A DNA stretch of 64,000 nucleotides from Psychroflexus tropicus DSM 15496 (GTDB lineage: Bacteria; Bacteroidota; Bacteroidia; Flavobacteriales; Flavobacteriaceae). The stretch is taken from positions 1 through 64,000 of the forward strand of contig NZ_KB905346.1 in assembly GCF_000378765.1 (NCBI RefSeq), given 5' to 3'. Of the stretch, positions 8,627-18,793 are shown in pieces (the first letter of the stretch is position 1; the number at the start of each line of letters is the position of its first letter). The position numbers and the translations under genes were made by a program. The notes beneath the pieces were generated by a model. That model ran no database searches, was not told where the DNA came from, and saw nothing but the letters and a program-made list of their open reading frames with translations.

Positions 8627-9997
8627 TTAATTCAATTTAAATATAAAGGCATCTTTATCGCCCTGGTTATTGAGGAAATCGTTGTCCTTGCTTTCACTGC
8701 TGCCTACTACGAAAATTTCTCCTCTTGCATTCCTGGCAGCATCATTTCCAAGATCGAGTTGGCTTCCACCAGTTGTTTTTTGCCAAATTAACTCGCCGTT
8801 GCCATTGATGATAAAATTCCAAACGTCGTTCATACCATAGTTAAAGTCAAGCTGAGCATTTAGACTTTGTGAACTACTGGTCACAAAATATTCATCATTA
8901 CCAAGCGCTACAATGGATCTGCCCGATTCAAAATCTGAACCCCCATAAGTCTTTTCCCAAATCAACTCACCTTCGGGATCGAATTTAATGATCCAAACAT
9001 CGGCGCTACCTCTTGGATTAGAAACATCCTTATCTGTACTACGGGTGTCGCCTACCAGCAAATAATTGCCGCCATCAGTTTTAATAATATCGTAACCTAT
9101 TTCTATACTGCTTCCTCCAAAATTCTGCTGCCAGTCCAGGTCTCCATCTTCACTCGTTTTTACGACCCACACATCGTAACTTCCTTTAGGGTCGGTAATA
9201 TCAAAATCATCACTCTCAGAATGTCCTACCTGTATAAATCCACCATCCTCAGTCTGAATTGCCGCATAGCTTCTGTCATTATTTGTACCACCAAAATATC
9301 TTCGTCTTAAGGTCTCCCCGCTACCAGATAAGTGTATTCCCCAGAATTCACCAACACCATGCTTTGGTAAAGACTGATCGAACTTATTTTTTGACCCACT
9401 AAAATCGTCGTTGCCTTCGCCACCGGAGGCTGTGACATCCAAAAATCCAGTGGCATAATATCCCCCTTCTGACGTTGTGGTAATGCCGTATCCGCGATCA
9501 TTCCCAGAAAAACCAATACTTTTTTCCCATTGAATATTGCCACCTGCATCGAGTTTGACTACCCAGTAATCCTGAAATCCATAATTTTGACTCACAACTC
9601 CATCTAAGCTCCTGCTAAATCCATTGACGATGAAGCCTCCATCTGATGTCGCTGCCATATCCTGTCCACGGTCATCGTTACTCCCGCCAAAAACGCTTTG
9701 CCATTCGATGTTGAGGTTTTCATCAAATTTGACAAGCCAATAATCACTGTCCGTGGTTGGCTTTCCAGTGATGTCTCCATCGTTGCTTTGTGTAAACCCA
9801 AAAGCTGCAGCTCCACCATCCTGAGTAGCTACAACAGATAAAAAGTCATCTTGCTCAGATCCGCCTATGGTTTTGAGGAATTCTATTTCTCCTGGAAACA
9901 CAGGGCTTTCTTCAGTTTGATCTTGAACTGTGTCATCTTCTCCAGAGCAGGAAAGCAATAAGATGAAAACCAGCATGGATGTGATTTGCTTTAGCAT
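8627..9997 (-). CDS. beta-propeller-like repeat lipoprotein
   Basis: 456 residues with a lipoprotein signal (LLLSC, Cys at 17). The body is about seven repeats of roughly 55 residues with the consensus '..GG....D.......T.DGG....G.S.S.D.D......G..D.W..K....G...W...', expected to form a surface beta-propeller. No T9SS tail and no enzymatic motif is visible. It is coupled to the upstream LVIVD gene by a 1-bp TAATG overlap and precedes mbnP. I recall this repeat lipoprotein beside MbnP/MbnH genes in other marine Bacteroidota, suggesting an outer-membrane partner of the redox pair. Confidence 0.75.
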   Translation of the reverse strand: MLKQITSMLVFILLLSCSGEDDTVQDQTEESPVFPGEIEFLKTIGGSEQDDFLSVVATQDGGAAAFGFTQSNDGDITGKPTTDSDYWLVKFDENLNIEWQSVFGGSNDDRGQDMAATSDGGFIVNGFSRSLDGVVSQNYGFQDYWVVKLDAGGNIQWEKSIGFSGNDRGYGITTTSEGGYYATGFLDVTASGGEGNDDFSGSKNKFDQSLPKHGVGEFWGIHLSGSGETLRRRYFGGTNNDRSYAAIQTEDGGFIQVGHSESDDFDITDPKGSYDVWVVKTSEDGDLDWQQNFGGSSIEIGYDIIKTDGGNYLLVGDTRSTDKDVSNPRGSADVWIIKFDPEGELIWEKTYGGSDFESGRSIVALGNDEYFVTSSSQSLNAQLDFNYGMNDVWNFIINGNGELIWQKTTGGSQLDLGNDAARNARGEIFVVGSSESKDNDFLNNQGDKDAFIFKLN

Positions 9998-11412
9998 TAC
10001 TTAATGACGAGTTTTTTGGTGAAGGAATTGTTTATTTTAACCATATAGAGCCCCGCTTTAAGGGCTTCAAGTTGAACTTGGACCTGATTCAAGCTATTAT
10101 AATTTTGGTAGAATACTCGTTGTCCTAAAAGATCATAGAGCTCAATAGAATTGATAGGCAGAGAAGAATTTTCAATTTGAACATAAGTGCTGGCAGGATT
10201 TGGGGAGATGCTGAAGTTTTCCTGGATGAAATTATCAGAACTAAGCGTGCCAGATTTTCTGATGAGAAAAAAACCTCTGTCGATATCGCTTATTACAATG
10301 TTTCCACTTTCAAAATAAGGATAATTACTCCATACACCACTGAAGCCCGCATTGTTGTTCTCTGGATACGTGTCAAAAAAACCGATTTCAGTCACGGTTT
10401 GAGATCCCACACCAGATACATCTATAATGCGTAAGCCAGCATTATAATTTGATAGGTAAAAGGTGTTATTATGAATGTATCCATTATGATCCACAGCCTC
10501 TGTGGGGCCAAAATAATCTAAATGGACACTTGGGTTGTCAAGATCCTGGACATCAAAAATGATAGTCTTAGTATCAAAGCCAAAACCTAATTCATCGGTT
10601 TCATCACCAAGAAAAAAATAACGCTGGTCTTCTGTAAGCCATCCTTGGTGGGTATAGCCTATGTTACTGTAAGAAACTGTTGAGATGAGTGAAGTATTAG
10701 ATGGATCTGTTACATCAACGAAGACCACCTCATCTTCGTTACTCCCAATGTATATTTCTCTGCCTATATAATCTTGATCTGGACCGTTATAGGTCACTAC
10801 CTGTGCGTCGTGAGTATAGAAACTTTCTTCATAGCCACCTGCAAAAACAGGTTGTAAAGGATTGGATATGTCTACAATATGAGCACCACCGCTAAACGTA
10901 GAAGTACCTACTGCATAAGCATAGGGTTTCTCTTCATTGATCACAATATTATGCGCATTACCAAATCCATTGTAATGCGCATCATTATTAAAAGTTTGTG
11001 GAGGGTTAGCTATATTGCGTAGTCTCCTTAAATCAAACACCTGCATACCATGTCCATTAGCTTCTGAAACTACAAAGGCATAGTTGTTATAAACCTTGAT
11101 ATCTCTCCAGGTACTGGATTGTGTATGGGTTGGTAATTTACCAAGGTATATTGGGTCAACGGGATCGCTTACGTCAATAAAAGCGGTACCATTGCTTAAT
11201 CCAATGAGCGCATACTCCTTTCCTGTTTGGGGATCGGTCCATCCCCAGGAATCATTTCCTGCGCTAGCTGAAAGTACGTTAAGATCGATATGTGACATCA
11301 GGTCATAATCATTGCAGGGGTAAGAACCTGCAAAACCATTTTCACATGGGGTCTGAGCATATGCAGCGAAGGCCCAAATCATCGCTAAAATTTGGATGTA
11401 ATTTTTTTTCAA
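9997..11412 (-). CDS. choice-of-anchor B family LVIVD-repeat protein, T9SS-secreted
   Basis: 471 residues: signal peptide (MKKNYIQILAMIWAFAAYAQ), an LVIVD-type propeller with repeated 'FIDVSDP...P.Y.G' and 'IVDISNPLQPVF' units, and a C-terminal type A sorting domain starting near residue 400 (SISPNPAS) and ending TKKLVIK. It should be exported by the type IX system and anchored on or released from the cell. It is the first gene of the operon with the propeller lipoprotein, MbnP-like protein and di-haem partner. A TATATTTG -7 box lies just upstream. Confidence 0.88.
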   Translation of the reverse strand: MKKNYIQILAMIWAFAAYAQTPCENGFAGSYPCNDYDLMSHIDLNVLSASAGNDSWGWTDPQTGKEYALIGLSNGTAFIDVSDPVDPIYLGKLPTHTQSSTWRDIKVYNNYAFVVSEANGHGMQVFDLRRLRNIANPPQTFNNDAHYNGFGNAHNIVINEEKPYAYAVGTSTFSGGAHIVDISNPLQPVFAGGYEESFYTHDAQVVTYNGPDQDYIGREIYIGSNEDEVVFVDVTDPSNTSLISTVSYSNIGYTHQGWLTEDQRYFFLGDETDELGFGFDTKTIIFDVQDLDNPSVHLDYFGPTEAVDHNGYIHNNTFYLSNYNAGLRIIDVSGVGSQTVTEIGFFDTYPENNNAGFSGVWSNYPYFESGNIVISDIDRGFFLIRKSGTLSSDNFIQENFSISPNPASTYVQIENSSLPINSIELYDLLGQRVFYQNYNSLNQVQVQLEALKAGLYMVKINNSFTKKLVIK

Positions 11413-11426
11413 AATAATAATTTTAT

Positions 11427-11434
11427 CAAATATA
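11427..11434 (-). promoter_or_regulatory. -7 box for the LVIVD/MbnP/MbnH operon
   Basis: TATATTTG on the minus strand, an exact match to the Bacteroidota TAnnTTTG -7 element, 14 bp before the ATG at 11412. No TTG is found at the usual 17-19 bp upstream, so confidence is moderate. Confidence 0.45.
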
Positions 11435-11511
11435 CTGGAAAAGAATCAATTCTTAAATTAATGAAAGTTAGTTGATTACCTTTAATTAGTATTTTATCTA
11501 AAAGCTTTAAT

Positions 11512-11519
11512 TAACTTTG
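11512..11519 (+). promoter_or_regulatory. -7 box for thiL
   Basis: TAACTTTG, a perfect TAnnTTTG element 19 bp before the thiL ATG. No convincing -33 element is seen. Confidence 0.45.
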
Positions 11520-11538
11520 TGCTTTAAAATTTTATTGA

Positions 11539-12588
11539 ATGTTTCAAAATACGAAAGACAGCAAAACTAAATTATCTGAATTAGGTGAATTTGGACTGAT
11601 AGATCACCTTACTCAATTTTTAAAAGTGAAGCATTCTTCAACAGTAAAAAGTATTGGAGACGATGCTGCTGTTTTAGATCACGAGCAACAGACTGTGGTG
11701 ACAACAGATCTTTTAGTGGAAGGGATTCATTTCGACCTGGCTTTTATGCCTCTTAAGCATTTAGGCTATAAAGCGGTTATGGTAAACTTGTCTGATGTAT
11801 ATGCTATGAACGCCAAAGCCGAACAAATAACAGTTTCTATAGCTTGTTCAAATAGATTTACGGTTGAGGCTCTCGAGGAGCTGTATAGCGGAATTAGTGC
11901 AGCAGCCGAACTTTACAATATTGATGTCGTAGGTGGAGATACCACCTCGGCCACCAAAGGGCTTACAATTAGCATTACAGCACTTGGGCAAGCTAAAAAA
12001 GAAGAGATCACTTATAGAAGTGGAGCCAAGCCAAATGATTTATTAGTGGTATCAGGAGACTTGGGTGGAGCTTTTTTAGGATTGAAAGTTCTGCAAAGAG
12101 AGAACGAGGTTTTTAAAGTCAATCCTAACGCGCAGCCAGATTTGGAGAAATATACCTACATAGTAGAAAGACAACTTAAGCCCGAAGCTAGAAAAGATAT
12201 TGTTGAACTGCTAAAAGCTCTGAAGGTTAAGCCTACTTCAATGATCGATATTAGTGATGGATTGTCTTCAGAATTGATGCACTTATGTAAACATTCTAAG
12301 GTGGGGGCCAATTTATATGAGGACAAGCTTCCCCTAGATCCTTTATGTATTTCTACCTGTGAAGAGTTTGAATTGGATTCTACAACCGTAGTCCTTAATG
12401 GAGGAGAAGACTATGAACTATTATTTACAATCGCACAAGAGGATTTCGATAAGATAAAGGCCAATCCCAACCTTACTGTCATTGGGCACATGGCAGAAAA
12501 AAAAGAGGGAATTCATCTAATTTCAAGAATGAATACCAAGATTCCGATCAAAGCAAGAGGCTGGAATGGGATGGAGGAAGAAAATTAA
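11539..12588 (+). CDS. thiL: thiamine-monophosphate kinase
   Basis: 349 residues, the usual ThiL length. It phosphorylates thiamine monophosphate to thiamine diphosphate with ATP. Visible family marks are GEFGLIDHL near the N-terminus, SIGDDAAVL with the metal-binding Asp pair, VTTDLLVEGIHF, NLSDVYAMNA, VGGDTT and the C-terminal NGGEDYELLF. It is followed after 15 bp by a DUF2007 gene on the same strand. No TPP riboswitch is seen in the short leader. Confidence 0.95.
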   Translation: MFQNTKDSKTKLSELGEFGLIDHLTQFLKVKHSSTVKSIGDDAAVLDHEQQTVVTTDLLVEGIHFDLAFMPLKHLGYKAVMVNLSDVYAMNAKAEQITVSIACSNRFTVEALEELYSGISAAAELYNIDVVGGDTTSATKGLTISITALGQAKKEEITYRSGAKPNDLLVVSGDLGGAFLGLKVLQRENEVFKVNPNAQPDLEKYTYIVERQLKPEARKDIVELLKALKVKPTSMIDISDGLSSELMHLCKHSKVGANLYEDKLPLDPLCISTCEEFELDSTTVVLNGGEDYELLFTIAQEDFDKIKANPNLTVIGHMAEKKEGIHLISRMNTKIPIKARGWNGMEEEN

Positions 12589-12603
12589 CTTTAAACTCTA
12601 AGG

Positions 12604-12810
12604 ATGAAAGAAAGAATATTTAGCACAAAGTCTAAAGTTGAACTGATGGGGGTTAAAAATTTATTAGGCTCTGAAGGTATCGATTCTTTTGAAATTAATA
12701 ATGTGGATTCAGCATATGCAGGAGCATTTGGTTATTATGAATTGAAAGTAAATGTTGATGATGTTGAAAGGGCAAGAGAAATTATAGAGCGATTTCAATC
12801 CGAGAACTAA
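12604..12810 (+). CDS. DUF2007-like small protein
   Basis: 68 residues matching the DUF2007 ('putative signal transducing protein') pattern: an N-terminal strand 'ERIFSTKSKVELMGVKNLL', a middle segment ending YYELKVNVDD, and a C-terminal helix 'VERAREIIERF'. No biochemical role is known for the family. It is cytoplasmic, with no TM segment. It follows thiL by 15 bp and is probably co-transcribed. Confidence 0.75.
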   Translation: MKERIFSTKSKVELMGVKNLLGSEGIDSFEINNVDSAYAGAFGYYELKVNVDDVERAREIIERFQSEN

Positions 12811-12893
12811 GTTTTCGTTTTATGATATGGTTAATGTTTTTTGAAAACTGACCCCATCGCCTGATTAATAATTAATTTTATCAAAATTTAATT

Positions 12894-13304
12894 ATGAAAC
12901 GACAGGCAACAGCGATATGGAATGGAGACATTAAAGAGGGAAATGGAACTCTGTCTTCCAAGAGCGGCGTCTTGGGTCAAACCCCATACTCGTTCAAATC
13001 ACGTTTTGAAGAAGGAAAAGGGACTAACCCAGAAGAGCTAATTGCGGCTGCTCATGCTGGATGCTTTGCCATGCAATTGTCTGCGTTTTTAACCGAAGAA
13101 AATTTTGAGCCTGAGAGTTTAGAAGCTCAAGGTGAGGTAACATTCAAGGAGGGGAAAGTCACATCATCTCACATCACTTTATCAGCTCGCATACATGATA
13201 TATCAAAAGGTAAATTTGATGATCTGGTGCAGAAAGCAAAAAATGATTGTCCAATTTCTAAACTTTTGGACACTCAAATCACAGTCGAGGCGAGGTTGAT
13301 TTAG
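12894..13304 (+). CDS. OsmC family peroxiredoxin
   Basis: 136 residues with the OsmC fold signature: basic N-terminus 'MKRQATAIWNGD', 'TNPEELIAAAHAGCFAM' with the first redox Cys (C57), and NDCPISKLL with the second (C119). OsmC-type enzymes reduce organic hydroperoxides using this Cys pair. Length and both cysteines agree with the OsmC subgroup rather than Ohr. A hairpin terminator follows at 13324-13340. It stands alone about 80 bp after the DUF2007 gene. Confidence 0.92.
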   Translation: MKRQATAIWNGDIKEGNGTLSSKSGVLGQTPYSFKSRFEEGKGTNPEELIAAAHAGCFAMQLSAFLTEENFEPESLEAQGEVTFKEGKVTSSHITLSARIHDISKGKFDDLVQKAKNDCPISKLLDTQITVEARLI

Positions 13305-13323
13305 CCTACTCCTATTTCATTTC

Positions 13324-13340
13324 ACTCACTTTCAGTGAGT
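13324..13340 (+). terminator. hairpin after osmC
   Basis: Perfect 7-bp stem ACTCACT/AGTGAGT with a 3-nt loop, 20 bp after the OsmC stop and followed by an A/T-rich stretch. There is no long T-run, so termination is plausible but not certain. Confidence 0.5.
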
Positions 13341-13425
13341 TAGAATTTTACAAGTAAATACACCTTTGGACTTTAAACTTTCAATAAGCAAATCAATCTA
13401 ACAAACTGTCTTATTTAAATATAAA

Positions 13426-13433
13426 TATATTTG
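13426..13433 (+). promoter_or_regulatory. -7 box for the mrp operon
   Basis: TATATTTG, an exact TAnnTTTG match 18 bp before the mrpA ATG in a very A/T-rich leader. No clear -33 element. Confidence 0.4.
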
Positions 13434-13451
13434 CAATAAATCATTTTAAGC

Positions 13452-15758
13452 ATGCTAGGAGCAGTACTTTTAGGATTATTATTCTCTTTTTTTCTGGTAT
13501 TTGCAGGCTCTTATTTTAAAGGCCGGCTTGCGGTGCTGTCTTCACTTGTCCCTATAAGTCTGTTTGTCTATTTCCTAACTTATATCCCAGACATTGCGCA
13601 AGGTGAAATTATTTACGAAAATTATGAATGGATCCCAAGTTTTGGGGTCAATTTGAGCTTTACCTTAGATGGTTTAGCATTATTATTTGCTTTGATGATC
13701 ACAGGAGTAGGTTCACTTGTTTTTCTTTACACCTCAGCTTACCTTAAAAATCATAAATACTTAGATCGATTTTATGGATACCTGAGTCTATTTATGGCAG
13801 CAATGCTAGGCTTGGTTCTTTCAGATAACCTGATGTCGTTATTTATTTTTTGGGAGCTGACCAGCATTTCGTCATTTTACTTAATCGGTTTCAATAATGA
13901 TAAAGCCGATTCCAGAAAATCTGCTCTAATCGCCCTTGGAATCACTGGGATTGGGGGATTATTACTTTTGGGGGGTGCCGTCTTATTAGGAGATGTAGCA
14001 GGAACTTACCGTATTTCTGAAATGCTAGCGATGCGAGATGTGATTTCAGATAGCCCGCATTATTTATTGATTTTATTACTGATTTTTGGTGCTGCTTTCA
14101 CCAAATCGGCTCAGTTTCCATTTCACTTTTGGTTACCTGGTGCGATGAAAGCTCCAACACCTGTTTCAACTTACCTTCACTCTGCAACTATGGTGAAAGC
14201 AGGAGTGTATCTGTTGTTTAGAATGTCTCCTGTGTTAAGTGGTGGGGATATCTGGCACACTATTTTAATTGCTGTTGGTGCCATTACCATGGTCTACTCA
14301 GCCATCCATATTATTTTTAGAACAGATTTGAAGGGTATTCTAGCTTATTCCACCATATCAGCGCTCGGTATTCTGGTCTTCCTAATAGGAATAGGAACTC
14401 AGGCTGCGCTTATAGCTGCAGCCGTTTTTATTGTTGTTCACGCCCTTTACAAAGCCTCATTGTTTTTAATAACTGGGATTATAGATCATGAAACAGGCAC
14501 TAGGGACGTCACCCAGCTCTCTGGTCTTCGTAAGGTCCTAATGCCTGTAGCTATTGCTGGATTTATTGCAGCCTTAATTAGTGGTGGTGTACCACCAACT
14601 CTTGGATTTATTGGCAAAGATTTGATTTACGAATCGACACTACACTATGCAGATTCAGCCATATTATTAACGGGGTTAGCTATAATTACAAAAATATTAC
14701 TTTTCTACGGTGGATTTGTGGCCGGTGTAAAACCATTCATGGGGAAACTTCCAGAAAAATTTTCAAAATTACACTTGCCTAGTCCTTTAATGTGGGTACC
14801 ACCTTTAATTATGACATTAGCTGGTATTGTGTTTGGGGTATTTCCGGGGCTTATTGAATCGGCTTTTGCCAAGCCTATAGCTATGACTCAAGCTATCAAC
14901 TACGAAGAATTTCACCTCAAGTTATGGCATGGATTCACTACTATTCTTGGCCTTAGCGCTATAACGATTACAGCAGGTACTGTGTTATACTTCACTATAA
15001 AACCTAAGCATTCACTAGAAAATTTTATAGCAAAATTTGATGTCGTGGCTCCTAAGGATCTGCTTATAAAACTATCTGAAGGGTTTGCTTTATTTTCCAG
15101 ATTTTGGACTAATAGTTTTCAAACAGGCTATCTGAGACATTATTTGTCTATTATTGTTGGATTTCTAACCTTACTATTAGGCTACCTTATATTTTCAGAT
15201 TTTTCATTAAATATTGATGTTTCTACCCTAGCAGATTTAACGATTTATGAAATTTCTATTTTGATTATGTTACTGCTCGGGGTCTTATATGTCGTATTTA
15301 CAAAATCAAGACTTGCCGCTGTTGCCGCCACTGGAGTGGTTGGTTTGTCCTTTAGTCTGCTCTTCTTATTTTATAGTGCACCAGACCTTGCGATGACTCA
15401 ATTTTCTGTAGATACCCTTACAGTTATACTTTTTGTTTTAGTACTTTATAAACTTCCAAAATATTTAAAATTATCTGATAGTAAACTCAGAATAAAGCAC
15501 CGAATACTCTCTATAAGTTTTGGAACTTTAATAACTCTATTGATTCTTAGGGTACTTAATGAACCCAAAAACACTGAAATTTCTGAATATTATGCTGATT
15601 ATGCCTACAAATTAGCCCATGGAAAAAACATTGTTAACGTAATATTAGTAGACTTTAGAGGAATTGATACCATGATAGAGATTTCCGTACTTATTGTGGC
15701 AGCACTTGGTGTCTTTGGACTCTTAAAACTGAGATTGAAAACAAGAGATAAAAAGTAA
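13452..15758 (+). CDS. mrpA: Na+/H+ antiporter subunit A
   Basis: 768 residues, polytopic. The N-terminal ~500 residues are a NuoL-like proton-channel module ('[18 protein letters not shown]', '[19 protein letters not shown]', '[20 protein letters not shown]'). The C-terminal part carries the MbhD/MbhE-like helices typical of MrpA ('[19 protein letters not shown]' near 640, '[20 protein letters not shown]' near 735). It is the largest subunit of the hetero-oligomeric Mrp antiporter, which expels Na+ in exchange for H+ and supports salt and alkali tolerance. It leads a seven-gene operon; mrpB starts 1 bp after its stop. Confidence 0.95.
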   Translation: MLGAVLLGLLFSFFLVFAGSYFKGRLAVLSSLVPISLFVYFLTYIPDIAQGEIIYENYEWIPSFGVNLSFTLDGLALLFALMITGVGSLVFLYTSAYLKNHKYLDRFYGYLSLFMAAMLGLVLSDNLMSLFIFWELTSISSFYLIGFNNDKADSRKSALIALGITGIGGLLLLGGAVLLGDVAGTYRISEMLAMRDVISDSPHYLLILLLIFGAAFTKSAQFPFHFWLPGAMKAPTPVSTYLHSATMVKAGVYLLFRMSPVLSGGDIWHTILIAVGAITMVYSAIHIIFRTDLKGILAYSTISALGILVFLIGIGTQAALIAAAVFIVVHALYKASLFLITGIIDHETGTRDVTQLSGLRKVLMPVAIAGFIAALISGGVPPTLGFIGKDLIYESTLHYADSAILLTGLAIITKILLFYGGFVAGVKPFMGKLPEKFSKLHLPSPLMWVPPLIMTLAGIVFGVFPGLIESAFAKPIAMTQAINYEEFHLKLWHGFTTILGLSAITITAGTVLYFTIKPKHSLENFIAKFDVVAPKDLLIKLSEGFALFSRFWTNSFQTGYLRHYLSIIVGFLTLLLGYLIFSDFSLNIDVSTLADLTIYEISILIMLLLGVLYVVFTKSRLAAVAATGVVGLSFSLLFLFYSAPDLAMTQFSVDTLTVILFVLVLYKLPKYLKLSDSKLRIKHRILSISFGTLITLLILRVLNEPKNTEISEYYADYAYKLAHGKNIVNVILVDFRGIDTMIEISVLIVAALGVFGLLKLRLKTRDKK

Positions 15759-15759
15759 T

Positions 15760-16173
15760 ATGAGAACGATTATATTAAAATCAGCTTCAAGCTACCTTCT
15801 GCCGGTATTGTTATTGTTTTCAGTATTCATACTGTTAAGAGGACATTATCTTCCTGGAGGAGGCTTTGTAGGTGGACTGGTTGCAGCTATTGCTTTTGTG
15901 CTTGATGCCTTCTCTAATGGTCTGGACAAAACTAAGTCTGTCTTAAAATTTCATCCTGGATTTTTAATGCCTCTGGGTCTTTTGATCGCATTTTTTAGTG
16001 GAATTTCTCCCATTATTTTTACAGATATGCCTCTCATGACCGGACTGTGGGCAGAAAATCCAATTCCAGTCATAGGATATATAGGCAGTGCATTGTTTTT
16101 TGATCTTGGAGTTTACTTAGTGGTGATAGGAGCGTCCTTAACCATCATTTTCACAATTTCAGAATCGGCTTAA
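15760..16173 (+). CDS. mrpB: Na+/H+ antiporter subunit B
   Basis: 137 residues and four TM helices with the MnhB signature '[19 protein letters not shown]'. It is a structural subunit of the Mrp complex. It starts 1 bp after mrpA and directly abuts mrpC. Length is normal. Confidence 0.93.
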   Translation: MRTIILKSASSYLLPVLLLFSVFILLRGHYLPGGGFVGGLVAAIAFVLDAFSNGLDKTKSVLKFHPGFLMPLGLLIAFFSGISPIIFTDMPLMTGLWAENPIPVIGYIGSALFFDLGVYLVVIGASLTIIFTISESA

Positions 16174-16527
16174 ATGGAAATTATACTTGCTATTATTACA
16201 GGTGTTCTTTATGCTTCAGGCGTTTACATGATCATGCGCAGAAGTATGGTAAAGCTTATTTTAGGCATTATTTTACTCGGTAACGGCGTCAATCTCCTTA
16301 TTTTTCTTTTAGGAAGAATTACCAAAGGAGAGCCCCCAATCATTGATTCTGCTGAAAAAGTTTTGGAAGGGGTCTATGCCGACCCAGTGCCACAAGCTTT
16401 GATTTTGACGGCTATTGTTATCAGTTTTGGACTTCAGGCGTTTGCCATCATACTTGTAAAACGTACTTATAAAGTTTTAAAAACAGACGATTTAGATCAA
16501 CTTAACACAACAGACGAAGATTCATGA
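16174..16527 (+). CDS. mrpC: Na+/H+ antiporter subunit C
   Basis: 117 residues, NuoK-like, with three TM helices; '[18 protein letters not shown]' and '[19 protein letters not shown]' are the family motifs. It has a conserved role beside MrpD in the membrane arm of the antiporter. It directly abuts mrpB, and its stop overlaps the mrpD start by 4 bp (ATGA). Confidence 0.94.
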   Translation: MEIILAIITGVLYASGVYMIMRRSMVKLILGIILLGNGVNLLIFLLGRITKGEPPIIDSAEKVLEGVYADPVPQALILTAIVISFGLQAFAIILVKRTYKVLKTDDLDQLNTTDEDS

Positions 16528-18032
16528 CAAACGATATCATCATACTGCCTTTAGTAGTCCATCTGTTCTTTAGCATCCTCCTCATGTTTTTCTGGAACAA
16601 AGTCAATTTTCAAAAAATCGTAAGTGTTGTAGGTAATGCAGTAGCTCTGGGCGTCGCCATATGGGTCTTCATTTTTGTGTACAATAATGGGACTTACATC
16701 GTCGAGTCTGGAAACTGGTCGGCTCCCTTTGGGATTGTTTTTGTTGGAGATATGCTGGCAGTGACATTAGTCCTTCTTACAGCTATTGCTGGCTTTGCTG
16801 TTTCCATTTTTTCCACGATATCTGTTATAAAAGCACGGCTGAGATTTGGATACTTCAGTGTTTTTCACTTTCTGCTGCTAGGACTTAATGGAGCCTTTCT
16901 CACCGGTGATATTTTTAATTTATATGTTTGGTTTGAAATCATTATCATTAGCTCATTTGTGCTCATCAGTATTGGAGGAGAAAAAAACCAGCTAGAAGGA
17001 GCCGTCAAGTACTTTGCATTAAATTTTTTCGCCTCCATGATTTTCCTGACGGCCTTAGGGGTTCTTTATGGACTTGTAGGAACACTCAATATGGCCGACA
17101 TTTCCTTGAAAATTGCCGAGGTTGAGAACAGGACACTTGTGGAAATTAGTGCTGTACTCTTCCTGGTGGGATTTGGAATCAAGTCTGCTATATTTCCTCT
17201 TTATTTTTGGTTACCTGCGTCCTATCACACGCCGCCCTCAGCAGTCTCTGCAATTTTTGCAGGCTTGCTTACCAAAGTCGGCGTTTACGCATTAATCCGT
17301 GTATTTGCGCTCATTTATGGTGGAGATTCCTTCTTGACTATCCTATTGCTTACCCTGGCAATCCTGACCATTTTTAGTGGAGGTGTTGGAGCTATCATTC
17401 AGAATAACATCAAAAAAGTGTTTATGTACTTTATCATTTGTCATATTGGTTTTATGATAGGTGGACTGGCATTATATACTGAAATAGCCATGGCTGGGGT
17501 TATATTTTATCTCATTCACGATATCATCATCAAAACCAATTTGTTTTTGATGAGCGGGCTCATATACAGGATCAAAACCACGACCAACATGAAAAAACTG
17601 GGAGGCTTGTATGCTAATTATCCAAAATTGAGTCTTTTAATGGCAATACCTTTATTCTCCTTAATTGGTATACCACCATTATCGGGTTACTGGCCAAAAA
17701 TTTCTCTCTTTTTAGCCAGTTTCAATGCAGAAGAATATTGGTTGTTTGGAGCTTTAGTTTTTGGAAGTTTAATAACACTTATCGTTATTGCTAAGCTTTG
17801 GTCGGAAGTCTTTTGGAAAGATCAACCTCAGCTAGATTTTCCAAAAAAGTTTATCTATTTTAATCAACTCAGGTTTGGTCAAAAGTTCACTTTTATCTTC
17901 CCTGTGGCATTTCTAACTTTTGTAACTTTATATATAGGTTTTGGTGCAGAACATATTCAGCAATTATCACAACGTATTGCTACTGAACTAATGAATAATG
18001 AATTGTATATCAATGCAGTTTTAAAACAATAA
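16524..18032 (+). CDS. mrpD: Na+/H+ antiporter subunit D
   Basis: 502 residues, NuoN/NuoM-like proton-conducting subunit. Key motifs are '[19 protein letters not shown]', '[19 protein letters not shown]' with the channel Lys, and '[19 protein letters not shown]'. Together with MrpA it forms the ion-translocating core. It overlaps mrpC by 4 bp, and mrpE begins 6 bp after it. Confidence 0.95.
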   Translation: MTNDIIILPLVVHLFFSILLMFFWNKVNFQKIVSVVGNAVALGVAIWVFIFVYNNGTYIVESGNWSAPFGIVFVGDMLAVTLVLLTAIAGFAVSIFSTISVIKARLRFGYFSVFHFLLLGLNGAFLTGDIFNLYVWFEIIIISSFVLISIGGEKNQLEGAVKYFALNFFASMIFLTALGVLYGLVGTLNMADISLKIAEVENRTLVEISAVLFLVGFGIKSAIFPLYFWLPASYHTPPSAVSAIFAGLLTKVGVYALIRVFALIYGGDSFLTILLLTLAILTIFSGGVGAIIQNNIKKVFMYFIICHIGFMIGGLALYTEIAMAGVIFYLIHDIIIKTNLFLMSGLIYRIKTTTNMKKLGGLYANYPKLSLLMAIPLFSLIGIPPLSGYWPKISLFLASFNAEEYWLFGALVFGSLITLIVIAKLWSEVFWKDQPQLDFPKKFIYFNQLRFGQKFTFIFPVAFLTFVTLYIGFGAEHIQQLSQRIATELMNNELYINAVLKQ

Positions 18033-18038
18033 CCCAAG

Positions 18039-18521
18039 ATGAAAACCAAATTTTTATCCAACATACTCTTAACGCTGATCTGGGTATTTCTGACTGGTGA
18101 GTATAATTTGAATAATTTTTTATTTGGATTTGTCTTGAGTTTTGTGATTCTTTGGATATTGAGTGGTGTTGAAGATCAGGGAAAGTTAAAGTACTTTAAG
18201 ATTGTCCCCAGAGTTATCAGTTTTATATTCTTCTTTATCTGGGAATTAACTAAAGCTAATATACAGGTAGCTTATGAAGTCATTACCCCTAAGTTCAACA
18301 TGAAACCAGGAATTGTGGCCCTACCGCTAGATGCCAAGACAGACCTTGAGATTACGCTTTTGGCCAACTTAATTACCCTTACGCCTGGAACTTTAGCGCT
18401 TGATGTTTCTTCAGATCGGAGTGTTTTGTATGTTCATGGGATGTATGTAGAAGACAGAAAAGAATTTGTCGAAGACATAAAGCAGGGCTTCGAAAAACGC
18501 TTATTAGAAATTTTACGATGA
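18039..18521 (+). CDS. mrpE: Na+/H+ antiporter subunit E
   Basis: 160 residues: N-terminal TM segments and a C-terminal soluble domain with the family motif 'LLANLITLTPGTLALDVS'. It is an accessory subunit needed for stable Mrp assembly. It overlaps mrpF by 4 bp. Standard length. Confidence 0.93.
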   Translation: MKTKFLSNILLTLIWVFLTGEYNLNNFLFGFVLSFVILWILSGVEDQGKLKYFKIVPRVISFIFFFIWELTKANIQVAYEVITPKFNMKPGIVALPLDAKTDLEITLLANLITLTPGTLALDVSSDRSVLYVHGMYVEDRKEFVEDIKQGFEKRLLEILR

Positions 18522-18793
18522 ACGTACACGATTTTTTATATTATATTATTTTACCGATTTTGTCGATATCTTCTCTTTTGGTCTTCGTCAGGTTTTTTAA
18601 AGGGCCAAGCATCGTCGATAGGGTTGTCGCTTTAGATCTTTTGATCACGATTGGTATTGGAATTATAGCCATATACAGTATACTGAGTAATAAGCCTACG
18701 TTTTTGGACATATCATTAGTCTTAGCGCTAATTGCTTTTTTAGGAACCGTAGCCTTTGCTTATTACTTAGAAAAAAGAAATAAAAATGACTGA
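18518..18793 (+). CDS. mrpF: Na+/H+ antiporter subunit F
   Basis: 91 residues, three TM helices, with the MnhF motif 'RFFKGPSIVDRVVALDLL' (conserved GP...DR.VA.D). Essential small subunit of the Mrp antiporter. It overlaps mrpE by 4 bp and mrpG by 8 bp, indicating tight translational coupling. Confidence 0.93.
   Translation: MNVHDFLYYIILPILSISSLLVFVRFFKGPSIVDRVVALDLLITIGIGIIAIYSILSNKPTFLDISLVLALIAFLGTVAFAYYLEKRNKND

Noticed and set aside
11413-11538. TPP riboswitch before thiL
   Set aside because: The leader is too short after the -7 box and lacks the conserved CUGAGA-type core.
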